Origin: Gorillibacterium massiliense | GTDB taxonomy: Bacteria > Bacillota > Bacilli > Paenibacillales > NBRC-103111 | Direction: 5' to 3' | Assembly (NCBI RefSeq): GCF_000455485.1 | Contig: NZ_CBQR020000141.1 | Span: 1-64,000, forward strand | Length of the DNA stretch: 64,000 nucleotides | Shown: positions 34,603 to 41,701 of the stretch, one piece after another | Layout: every line of letters begins with the position of its first letter | Numbering within the stretch: position 1 is the stretch's first letter | Translations under genes and position numbers: made by a program | Notes under the pieces: generated by a model | Told to the model about the DNA's origin: nothing | Database searches by the model: none | What the model saw: only the letters and a program-made list of their open reading frames with translations

Positions 34603-35441
34603 GCCGGGCAAAGCTTAGCAGTCGGTTCACATCGGCCTGCATCTTCCTCTTTCTATTGGCCGGCGCGGTCTTCACCTTGTTCCCCATCTATATGGGCGTG
34701 CTCAATTCCTTGAAGACCGAAGGCGCCATGCTCAACAATATTCTCGCGATTCCGTCGCGCTTTGAATTCGGCAACTATGGCGATGCTTTCCATAAGATCG
34801 CTTTCTGGCGCAGCCTGCGGAATACGGCAGCTATCGCGGGTATTGGGCTCACGGGTATTATCCTGTTTGCGGCGATGGCCGGTTACAAGCTGTCCCGGAC
34901 GCCGGGGAAACTAAGCAGCTTTCTCTTCGGACTGTTCGTCTTGTCCATGCTCATTCCGTTCCACTCGGTCATGATCACGTTGACCAAGATCGCCAAAGAG
35001 CTGTCCATTCAAGGCTCTCTTGTCGGACTCGGCCTGATTTACATCGGGCTTGGGGTTTCCTTCGCCATCTTCCTGTACCACGGGTTCGTCAAATCCATCC
35101 CGCGGGACCTGGACGAAGCGGCGGTCATCGACGGCTGCGGGGAGTTCCGGCTGTTTTTCGCCGTTATTTTTCCGCTACTGCTGCCGATTACGGCGACGAC
35201 GGCGATTCTGAACTTGCTCTGGATGTGGAACGACTTCCTGCTGCCGCTTCTGATGCTGACGGACAGCGATTCGTACACGCTGCTGCTGTCCATCAACATG
35301 CTGTTCGGCCAGTATGGGAATAACGATTGGGCTGCCATTCTTTCCTCTCTCGTTATGGCGATGCTGCCCGTCATTGTGTTTTATCTGCTTTTGCAGAAGT
35401 ATATCTTGAATGGCATTGCGGAAGGCGCCGTGAAGGGATAG
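34599..35441 (+). CDS. Sugar ABC transporter permease (MalG type)
   Basis: The second permease has 280 residues, six TM helices and the EAA loop LDEAAVIDGCGEFRLFFAVIFPLLLP. The ATG overlaps the previous stop (ATGA). The C-terminal ILNGIAEGAVKG is typical for the subfamily. No ATPase gene accompanies the importer, again implying a shared ATPase. Confidence 0.91.
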   Translation: MSRAKLSSRFTSACIFLFLLAGAVFTLFPIYMGVLNSLKTEGAMLNNILAIPSRFEFGNYGDAFHKIAFWRSLRNTAAIAGIGLTGIILFAAMAGYKLSRTPGKLSSFLFGLFVLSMLIPFHSVMITLTKIAKELSIQGSLVGLGLIYIGLGVSFAIFLYHGFVKSIPRDLDEAAVIDGCGEFRLFFAVIFPLLLPITATTAILNLLWMWNDFLLPLLMLTDSDSYTLLLSINMLFGQYGNNDWAAILSSLVMAMLPVIVFYLLLQKYILNGIAEGAVKG

Positions 35442-35475
35442 GGATGGAAAGAGGGCAAAGGTAAAAGCGAGGCTG

Positions 35476-36222
35476 TTATTTTAAACCATACAGCTCAAAG
35501 GGGTTAATCTGTAAGGCCTGGCGGTAAAGTCCAATAACAGGCCGAACCTTGAGAAGCATACATTTCGCATCACCGATTCGTCCATCCGTTATGAACCCCT
35601 TTTCGTACGCGGTCTCTTGGATGGTGTACCATGGCTTCACATCGGGCTGCCATGCTTCAATAAACCACCGGTTTTCCGGATAGCGAATGCGGGCTTCAGG
35701 GGAAGGCTGAAACTTCCCGCGTATGGCATCGGGCAAGATATCTTCTACGTAATGCATGCTCGATAACCTGTATATATCCACTCCCAGAAGAAGCGCCCAA
35801 CCATCATGATCAATGAGGTGCTGGAAACCGGAGGAAGAGTGCTTGTCCGCATCTTTACCCCAAGCTGATACGCGAAAAATCCCTTCTCCTGTCCGTACAT
35901 CGGATCTTTTTCGGAAGGTATCGGAAACGACGCCCATGCCGCTTTCTTCTTCATCTTCATCGAGAATCCGTATTTTGACCGTTAAGCCAAGCTTTCTGTC
36001 CTCTTCGGTAAGCTGCAGATCTTTTGAAAGGCGGAAAGAGGGCATGACAATGGCCCCTTCGTTTCCGACGGATTGCATGAGGGCATCTATTAAAGCTTCC
36101 GCACCACCTTCGAGATGACCAAAGCTCTGCAAAGAACTGTGGACTTCCAGAGTCATTCCCGGCCGAATGCCTAATTGCCGTAAACCATTTTCGACATCGG
36201 ATTGCGTAAGTGCAGATTTCAT
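35476..36222 (-). CDS. AAC(3)-family N-acetyltransferase-like protein
   Basis: The product (248 residues from 36222) is a second AAC(3)/YokD-family protein, with LRQLGIRPGMTLEVHSSLQSFGHLEGGAEALIDALM and GAIVMPSF. The central region is divergent and acidic (ILDEDEEESGMGVVSDTFRKRSD), and the RSGHP-type segment is replaced by GIFRVSAWGKDADKH, so acetyl acceptor and activity may differ. GGGGG is six bases before the preferred ATG; the upstream ATG at 36228 touches it. It is inserted in opposite orientation between the importer and GH5 genes. Confidence 0.75.
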   Translation of the reverse strand: MKSALTQSDVENGLRQLGIRPGMTLEVHSSLQSFGHLEGGAEALIDALMQSVGNEGAIVMPSFRLSKDLQLTEEDRKLGLTVKIRILDEDEEESGMGVVSDTFRKRSDVRTGEGIFRVSAWGKDADKHSSSGFQHLIDHDGWALLLGVDIYRLSSMHYVEDILPDAIRGKFQPSPEARIRYPENRWFIEAWQPDVKPWYTIQETAYEKGFITDGRIGDAKCMLLKVRPVIGLYRQALQINPFELYGLK

Positions 36223-36334
36223 GAACATCCCCCTTAACGAGAAGCATCCCTCTTATATGACGGTGCTTGCATTATAACGAACCGCCACGGAGGCGGCAAC
36301 CAAAATATGACAATAGGATATGAGGAGGATACGC

Positions 36335-37954
36335 TTGGACAGCAGGAGAGAAAGGGACGTAGACGGTTTTCTTAGGGCAGATGGCCGCAAGCTGGTAAAT
36401 GGCAGCGGGCGGGAGATTTTGCTGCGCGGAGTAGGCTTGGGAAGCTGGCTGCTGCCCGAAGGCTACATGTGGCGGTTCCCGGACGCGGGAGACCGTCCTC
36501 GCCGGATTGAGGCGATGATCCGGGAGCTGATCGGTGAGGACAAAGATGTAGCTTTTTGGGAGACGTATTACGATGCCTATATCGCGGAGCCGGATATCCA
36601 GCGCATGGCCGAGGAAGGGTTCAACTCCGTGCGGGTGCCGATCAATTTCCGCTTTTTATATGGTGGCGAATCGGGACGGTATCATGAAGGGCATCTCGCT
36701 ATTCTCGACCGTCTCATCGGCTGGTGCCGGACGTATAAGCTGTACGTCGTGCTTGATCTGCACGGAGCACCCGGAGGGCAGACCGGCACGAATATCGACG
36801 ATTCCCGGGACAATCAGCCGGAGCTGTTCTTGGATGAGGCCTATCGGCGGCAAACGGTCGAGCTTTGGCGTATGCTGGCTGAACGATATAAGGACGAATG
36901 GATCGTTGCCGGCTACGACCTACTGAACGAGCCGCTGCCAGAATGGTTTTCCATGTACAATGACCGGGTAATGCCCCTGTACAAGGACATCGTCCGGGCT
37001 ATCCGCGAGGTGGATGACCGTCATATGATCATACTGGAAGGCGTGCACTGGGCGACAGATTGGTCTATTTTCGACGAAAAAATCGACGACAACCTGATGC
37101 TCCAATTCCATAAGTACTGGAACAGTCCGGACACGGAGAGCATTCAAAAATACCTGGACAAGCGGGACGAGTGGAACGTGCCCATCTTTATGGGCGAAGG
37201 CGGAGAGAACAACATCGAATGGTACTTGGGAGCCTTCCGGCTGTATGAGGATCACGACATCCACTGGAATTTTTGGACATGGAAAAAGCTCGCTACGGTC
37301 AACTCGCCCTGCTCCGTCGCCATGCCGGACGGTTGGTACAAGCTGGTCGACTATCTGGAGGGCGGAGAGAAACCTGGCGAAGCGGAAGCGGAGCGGATTC
37401 TGGCCGACTATTTGCACAATTTAAAATTCGAAAACTGCACCTATCATCCCCAGGTTGTGAACGCTTTGATGTTCAGGCCGCCTGTGCGGATTCCCGCCGT
37501 TTTTTACGGCTATCATGGCGAAGGAGTTAGCTACGGTGTGGGCAGCAAAGGAAGAAGCGGTTTAGGGTTTCGGGAGCAGGACGGCACGGACATCCGGTTT
37601 ACGGATAGCAAAAGAGAGAAAGCCAACTTTCAGCATGGCCGGGGCGAAGGGTGGCAGCCGGATGAATGGATGCATGTGCGACTGGAGACGGGAGATTGGC
37701 TGGCGTACGAAGTGAAGCCGGACTCGGGCGGTATTGGATTGCGGCGGGTAACGTTGCGGGTCTGGGCTCCTGACGGAAATGCGGTGGTGGAAATTGCGGC
37801 CGGGGAACGGGGAGAGACACGGATTGAAGTGACCGGTGCTGCCTGGCAAACCGTTTCTGCCGTGGTGAGCGCCACATTGCCGCCCGGTCCCTGCCGGACC
37901 TTTGTCAAGGCCGCTGCCGGCCCCCTGGCTTTGGAGTGGATCGCCGTCGAATAG
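36335..37954 (+). CDS. GH5-family glycoside hydrolase (exo-beta-1,3-glucanase-like) with C-terminal beta-sandwich
   Basis: The catalytic TIM barrel (about residues 20-370) shows the GH5 features LRGVGLGSWLLPEGYMW, FNSVRVPINFRF, VLDLHGAPGGQ, the acid/base in YDLLNEPLP (Glu about 200) and the nucleophile in PIFMGEGGEN (Glu about 284). The tail (about 400-539; WMHVRLETGDWLAYEV, LRVWAPDGNAVVEI) resembles a family 6-type carbohydrate-binding module. There is no signal peptide, so it probably acts on imported oligosaccharides. GAGGAGG at 36322-36328 is six bases before TTG 36335; the ATG at 36320 overlaps that ribosome binding site, so the TTG start is preferred. Confidence 0.83.
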   Translation: MDSRRERDVDGFLRADGRKLVNGSGREILLRGVGLGSWLLPEGYMWRFPDAGDRPRRIEAMIRELIGEDKDVAFWETYYDAYIAEPDIQRMAEEGFNSVRVPINFRFLYGGESGRYHEGHLAILDRLIGWCRTYKLYVVLDLHGAPGGQTGTNIDDSRDNQPELFLDEAYRRQTVELWRMLAERYKDEWIVAGYDLLNEPLPEWFSMYNDRVMPLYKDIVRAIREVDDRHMIILEGVHWATDWSIFDEKIDDNLMLQFHKYWNSPDTESIQKYLDKRDEWNVPIFMGEGGENNIEWYLGAFRLYEDHDIHWNFWTWKKLATVNSPCSVAMPDGWYKLVDYLEGGEKPGEAEAERILADYLHNLKFENCTYHPQVVNALMFRPPVRIPAVFYGYHGEGVSYGVGSKGRSGLGFREQDGTDIRFTDSKREKANFQHGRGEGWQPDEWMHVRLETGDWLAYEVKPDSGGIGLRRVTLRVWAPDGNAVVEIAAGERGETRIEVTGAAWQTVSAVVSATLPPGPCRTFVKAAAGPLALEWIAVE

Positions 37955-37972
37955 CGGACAGAGAGGAAAAAG

Positions 37973-38009
37973 AAGCCCGGGGTCTTTATTGACCTCGGGC
38001 TTAGCTTTT
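37973..38009 (+). terminator. Terminator after the GH5 gene
   Basis: AAGCCCGGGGTC and GACCTCGGGCTT form a 10-11-bp stem (37973-38002) followed by AGCTTTTA. Confidence 0.65.
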
Positions 38010-38027
38010 AATGGAGGTTCCGTGCCG

Positions 38028-38207
38028 AAATGCTGGATTTTATGCATCATTTGATCGTTGGCTGCCCTCGAAAGCACCTAATGTTGGATAAAGGGCATAA
38101 TTATAGGCTTGCAGTCGCCTTCGAGGAGAAGAATCCTGCACGATATCCAACATTTTCCCCATTCAACCCTTCGTAGTAAGAGAAATCCCGCATGAAATCC
38201 ATCATTT
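38028..38207. repeat. 180-bp intergenic element, copy 2 (repeat family B, four 25-nt units)
   Basis: Four 25-nt units lie at 38028-38052 (-), 38079-38103 (-), 38131-38155 (+) and 38183-38207 (+). They start 51, 52 and 52 bases apart, exactly as in the copy at 10153-10332. The 26-, 27- and 27-nt spacers are not similar between the two copies. Because the units run - - + +, the whole element is a long imperfect inverted repeat. Confidence 0.8.
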
Positions 38208-38290
38208 CCTCGAAAACGTTCCGCCCCCAGATCCCTCTGCGGGAATGGCCGAGGCCTTTTCGCTAATCTGAACCCGGGGCCATTCCTCGC

Positions 38291-38334
38291 AAAAAAAGGC
38301 CAGAGAGCAACTCCCGGATGGAGTGCTTCTGGCC
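38291..38334 (-). terminator. Terminator for the minus-strand WYL regulator gene
   Basis: GGCCAGA...TCTGGCC (38298-38334, with inner ACTCC/GGAGT pairing) is followed on the minus strand by seven T (38291-38297). Confidence 0.75.
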
Positions 38335-38343
38335 CGTTTCATG

Positions 38344-39684
38344 CTAAGCCTGTTTGACGTTCGCCCAGCGCTTCAATTTGGGGAACTGTTCCTTCATGGC
38401 AGCTCGTGCGCTTTCCGCGTTTGGAAACGGATTGTTGTTGGATACGTGGGGGATGCACGACTCGATCATCTGCTCCATGGTCTCCTCGGTTGTGAAGGCT
38501 CCCTCGCTCCAGCAATAATGGCAGTAATCTCCGTTTACGGAACCGTCGGCGTTTTTCCCATGATCCTCAGGTTTGGTTAGGGGCATACCGCAGCTTTGGC
38601 ATACTTTCATTTCTTGACTCATCTTCTCATTCACTCTCCTCATTGGAATGTCTTTAGTATAGACATCCATAGAGGACAACAGTCTGTCCGGTTCCTCTGC
38701 ATAGCGGGAAAAGATTTTGACGGCTTCGGTTTTGATCCGTTCCCGCAAGGACTCGGGCGAGATGACGACAAGCTCGGAACCGAAGGTGAGCAGGGTGGAA
38801 AAGACCCATTCGCCCAACGGCCAGCTGCTTTTCACCTCCACTTCGCCGCCCGGCAGAGTGCTGATCTCTTCGGGATCAAAAAGGTCCCAAATGCGGGAGC
38901 GGGTGGAGGTGGAAGGGTGGAACAGCAAATGAAGCGATGGGGCGCCAGAGTCGTACCGCAGAGGGTTGGTAACCGGCTGCGACGCGGTAGTGTTTGGGGT
39001 GGTTGCAGCGGCAGGAGCCGGCGTCATGGCTGGCGGAAACACATTCGGGAAATCGTCCGGCTTGTCTTTCCGGCGGTCGAAGATTTCCTTCTGCACTTCG
39101 AGAGAGGCCATCCGGGATAGACGGAACAGCCGGTAATCGCCGCGTTCGTGGCACCAACCCCACAGATACCAGGAGCTTCCCCGGTACAATAGTATCATGG
39201 GCTCCACCAATCGGCCTTCGGTTGAGCCATCCATTCCATAATAATCGAAGCGGATCAGCCTGCGCTGCCAGATGGCATCCCGCAGTTCGACGAAGATTTG
39301 GCTGGTCCGGCGGCTGCCCCAGCCACCGAGATCGACCCGGAGCCATTCCTCCCGGGGACTCGGGCCGAACAGGGCGCTCAGCTTCGTTAATATTCCGGCT
39401 GTTCCGATGTCCTGGGAGTGTGAGAGATTGGACAGCAGAGTCAATAGCAACCCCCGCTCTTCTTCACTCAAATAGATTCGGGACAAGGCATACCCTTCCA
39501 TCAGGCCGATCCCGCCGCCGGCGCCTTGGGATGTGAAGATGGGGATGCCAGCCAGCGACAAGTCCTCCATGTCCCGCCGAATCGTTCGAGGCGACACTTC
39601 GAATTTTCCCGCCAATTCCTGCGCGGTCGTTCGTCCGTAGGTCAGCAAATGCAGCAGGATGCCGAGCTGACGGTTGATCTTCAT
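38344..39684 (-). CDS. HTH/WYL-domain regulator fused to a C-terminal zinc ribbon
   Basis: The product (446 residues from 39684, GGAGG upstream) is a YafY-type regulator: an N-terminal HTH (LGILLHLLTYGRTTAQELAGKFEVSPRTIRRDMEDL), a WYL ligand-binding domain (IRFDYYGMDG, EPMILLYRGSSWYLWGWC) and a WCX region. A Pro/Ala/Thr-rich linker lies at about 230-255. After KDIPMRR, where such regulators normally end, the frame runs on into a separate zinc-ribbon module: KVCQSCGMPL, then DYCHYCWSEGAFT, with a helical tail about 75 residues long. The module usually occurs as a small stand-alone protein, so this looks like a gene fusion. Its ligand and targets are unknown. Confidence 0.82.
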   Translation of the reverse strand: MKINRQLGILLHLLTYGRTTAQELAGKFEVSPRTIRRDMEDLSLAGIPIFTSQGAGGGIGLMEGYALSRIYLSEEERGLLLTLLSNLSHSQDIGTAGILTKLSALFGPSPREEWLRVDLGGWGSRRTSQIFVELRDAIWQRRLIRFDYYGMDGSTEGRLVEPMILLYRGSSWYLWGWCHERGDYRLFRLSRMASLEVQKEIFDRRKDKPDDFPNVFPPAMTPAPAAATTPNTTASQPVTNPLRYDSGAPSLHLLFHPSTSTRSRIWDLFDPEEISTLPGGEVEVKSSWPLGEWVFSTLLTFGSELVVISPESLRERIKTEAVKIFSRYAEEPDRLLSSMDVYTKDIPMRRVNEKMSQEMKVCQSCGMPLTKPEDHGKNADGSVNGDYCHYCWSEGAFTTEETMEQMIESCIPHVSNNNPFPNAESARAAMKEQFPKLKRWANVKQA

Positions 39685-39768
39685 GGTTTTTCCTCCAACC
39701 CGTGTTCCAAAATGTTGCCTCTTTTCTATCATACCGTCAGCATCTGGAGCTGCCCAGATAATCTTTAC

Positions 39769-39796
39769 TTGATTTTACCATTTTATTTAGTACAAT
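39769..39796 (+). promoter_or_regulatory. Promoter of the arsR-type gene, probably leaderless
   Basis: TTGATT (39769-39774), 16 bases, TACAAT (39791-39796). The -10 box ends six bases before the ATG at 39803, so transcription should begin at or next to the start codon. No ribosome binding site is present. Confidence 0.5.
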
Positions 39797-39802
39797 GGTT
39801 TT

Positions 39803-40096
39803 ATGACTACTGAAAAAGAAGCGTTAAATCATGAGCAACGGGTCAAAATTTTCAAGGCATTAGCCGATGAAACCAGATTGGAAATTATACGAACGTTATA
39901 CATTAATAAAAAAGAGATGAACTGCGGAGAAGTGGGGCACATTTGCGATACTTCAAAATCAAATACTTCTTATCACTTTCGTACGTTAAGGGAGGCGAAA
40001 TTAATAAAGGTACGAAAAGAAGCACAAACGAAGTACATGACTATCGATTTGGAAACCTTTCAAACCTATTTGCCCGGATTTCTGGATACATTGTAG
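39803..40096 (+). CDS. ArsR-family transcriptional regulator
   Basis: The 97-residue winged-helix repressor shows the ArsR pattern FKALADETRLEIIRTLYINKKEMNCGEV, the recognition helix CDTSKSNTSYHFRTLREAKLIKV and a beta wing with KYMTIDLETF. It lacks the ELCVCDL metal box; two Cys (MNCGEV and HICDTS) remain, so metal sensing is not certain. It precedes an MFS exporter by 74 bases, with an operator-like palindrome between, and probably represses both genes. Confidence 0.88.
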   Translation: MTTEKEALNHEQRVKIFKALADETRLEIIRTLYINKKEMNCGEVGHICDTSKSNTSYHFRTLREAKLIKVRKEAQTKYMTIDLETFQTYLPGFLDTL

Positions 40097-40121
40097 AAGG
40101 AAATCCCTTTTTTTTATTCAT

Positions 40122-40143
40122 TAGTTCAATAATTGTCGAACTA
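40122..40143 (+). promoter_or_regulatory. Operator-like inverted repeat before the MFS gene
   Basis: TAGTTC (40122-40127) and GAACTA (40138-40143) flank ten bases. The inner part TTCAATAATTGTCGAA is close to a perfect palindrome, as expected for an ArsR-family operator. Confidence 0.5.
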
Positions 40144-40170
40144 TAAAACTAAGATCAGAGGTGACGGAAA

Positions 40171-41373
40171 ATGAACAAAGTAGCGGGATTATTTTTCCTG
40201 ATTATGTTTGTTATCGGTACGGATACTTTTTTGATTTCGCCGCTCATTCCCACTCTTCAAAGCCTGTTTCATATTTCGACCAAATTTTCCGGTTGGATGA
40301 TAGGGGCCTATGCTTTAGGTTATGCCGTCTTCGCATTGGTTGCCGGGCCGCTTTCGGATGGATGGGATCGAAAAAAGGTAATGCTTTACGGCATGGTTTG
40401 CTTCTCGGTATCAACCATTTTATGCGGGTTTGCCACAGGTTTTTGGTCGATGTTCTTGTTCCGCTTTTTAGCCGGTGTTAGCGCAGCGTTTACATCCCCG
40501 CAAGTTTGGGCCGCCATCCCTGCTCTCTTTCCTGCCCCGAAGATCACAAAAATATTGGGGATCGCGTCCGCCGGCCTGGCCGTTTCTCAAGCGCTTGGGG
40601 TGCCTATTGGAAGCTTACTTGCTGCAACCCATTGGTCGTACCCATTTTTTGCAATTGGCGGGTGCTCGTTGTTGTTGGCGATAGCGATCTTTACTGTCAT
40701 GCCCGATATGAAACCGGATCAAGATCAAAGGTCCAGGCCTTTACTATTTAAAAGATACGCTCCATTGCTCACAAGCGGTAAAGCAAAGAAAGCTTTCTCG
40801 GCTTATTTCATCTTTCAACTCGGGAATTTTGCTGCCTTTGCTTTTATTGGAAAATGGATGACGGACCGCTTTCACCTTTCCATTGACCAAGTAGGGTACG
40901 TGATGATTTTTCTGGGGCTGGGAAATTTGGTCGGGAGCATGAGCAGTGCGTACGTGATCCAAAAGCTGAATGTCTTCCGTACAATGGCTGTGAGTATTCC
41001 TGTTCTTATTGCGGGGTTTATCGTGTTGCCTCATTTGCCGGCGGTTTCGGCTGTTGCAGGCACCTACTTTCTAATCTTTGCCGTTTTGGGCATCGCCTTT
41101 CCGCTTATGATGGGACGTCTGACTTCTTTGAATCCGGCGATCCGGGGGACGATTTCAAGCTTGGCCAATTCTGTTATGTACGCTGCAACCACACTCGGAT
41201 CTTGGATCGCAGGCTTGCTTTATGCGGCATTTAACGGGTTTTCGGCTGTGGGAATATTTACGGCCATATGTTTTGCAGGCTCGTTGGCCGTTTTCATCAT
41301 AAGCGGTGTTTTGACCATTCCTGGACAAACCAAAAAGGAACTTGCAGATAACGCGATGCATATCCGAAATTAA
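40171..41373 (+). CDS. MFS transporter (drug/arabinose efflux type)
   Basis: The 400-residue membrane protein has 12 predicted TM helices. The motif-A loop between TM2 and TM3 is seen as GPLSDGWDRKKVMLYG, and RFLAGVSAAFTSPQVWAAIPALF marks TM4. It resembles the AraJ/YdhP-type efflux family. GAGGTGA precedes the ATG. It follows an ArsR regulator, suggesting inducible export of a toxic compound that cannot be named. Confidence 0.85.
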   Translation: MNKVAGLFFLIMFVIGTDTFLISPLIPTLQSLFHISTKFSGWMIGAYALGYAVFALVAGPLSDGWDRKKVMLYGMVCFSVSTILCGFATGFWSMFLFRFLAGVSAAFTSPQVWAAIPALFPAPKITKILGIASAGLAVSQALGVPIGSLLAATHWSYPFFAIGGCSLLLAIAIFTVMPDMKPDQDQRSRPLLFKRYAPLLTSGKAKKAFSAYFIFQLGNFAAFAFIGKWMTDRFHLSIDQVGYVMIFLGLGNLVGSMSSAYVIQKLNVFRTMAVSIPVLIAGFIVLPHLPAVSAVAGTYFLIFAVLGIAFPLMMGRLTSLNPAIRGTISSLANSVMYAATTLGSWIAGLLYAAFNGFSAVGIFTAICFAGSLAVFIISGVLTIPGQTKKELADNAMHIRN

Positions 41374-41440
41374 CGTCTGGCCTCGATTGTGAGAGGGGAG
41401 AAGACGATTTTGCGCATTCCATAATCGCCACATGTTGATG

Positions 41441-41471
41441 CCCCGAAGCAAAAGCTTCCGGGGTTTTTTTT
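41441..41471 (+). terminator. Terminator after the MFS gene
   Basis: CCCCGAAGC, AAAA, GCTTCCGGGG forms a stem with one bulged base and is followed by eight T. Confidence 0.85.
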
Positions 41472-41543
41472 CGTGGAAGGGCGAGTACGGAGGTGAAAAT
41501 AAGGAGGGGAAACAGAAAAGTAAACGATAACATGTGAGACTAA

Positions 41544-41560
41544 TGTTACAAAACATAACA
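41544..41560 (+). promoter_or_regulatory. GlnR box I of the nif operon
   Basis: TGTTA, seven bases, TAACA is a perfect match to the GlnR/TnrA consensus TGTNAN7TNACA. It begins 65 bases upstream of the start of the -35 box, an activating position in Paenibacillus nif promoters. Confidence 0.85.
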
Positions 41561-41608
41561 CCTAATATGGCTATTCTGTTAAACAGGGAAAGTAAACCCT
41601 TACAATTA

Positions 41609-41638
41609 TTGACTGTTTTTCTTGTGCGACAGTATGAT
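41609..41638 (+). promoter_or_regulatory. SigA-type promoter of the nif operon
   Basis: TTGACT (41609-41614), an 18-base spacer and TATGAT (41633-41638) predict transcription from about 41645, giving a leader of about 57 bases before nifB. No sigma-54 (GG-N10-GC) or NifA element is seen. Confidence 0.8.
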
Positions 41639-41659
41639 AGGGCTAAATATAAGATGTTT

Positions 41660-41676
41660 TGTCAGGTTATATGACA
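41660..41676 (+). promoter_or_regulatory. GlnR box II of the nif operon
   Basis: TGTCA, seven bases, TGACA is again a perfect TGTNAN7TNACA match, lying just downstream of the predicted transcription start. In studied Paenibacillus this site mediates repression by GlnR under nitrogen excess. Confidence 0.85.
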
Positions 41677-41701
41677 CAAATAAAGGAGGTGACCCTGACC
41701 G

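Larger units (their letters stand above)
37955..38343. other. Gene-free region with terminators and a repeat element
   Basis: Between convergent genes lie a terminator for the GH5 gene (37973-38002), the second 180-bp family B element (38028-38207) and a minus-strand terminator (38291-38334). No open frame with coding character was seen. Confidence 0.7.
41374..41701. other. nif promoter region
   Basis: The left part holds the terminator of the MFS gene; 41472-41543 shows nothing recognisable; 41544-41676 contains the GlnR boxes and promoter described separately; the nifB ribosome binding site AGGAGG is at 41684-41689. Confidence 0.8.
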
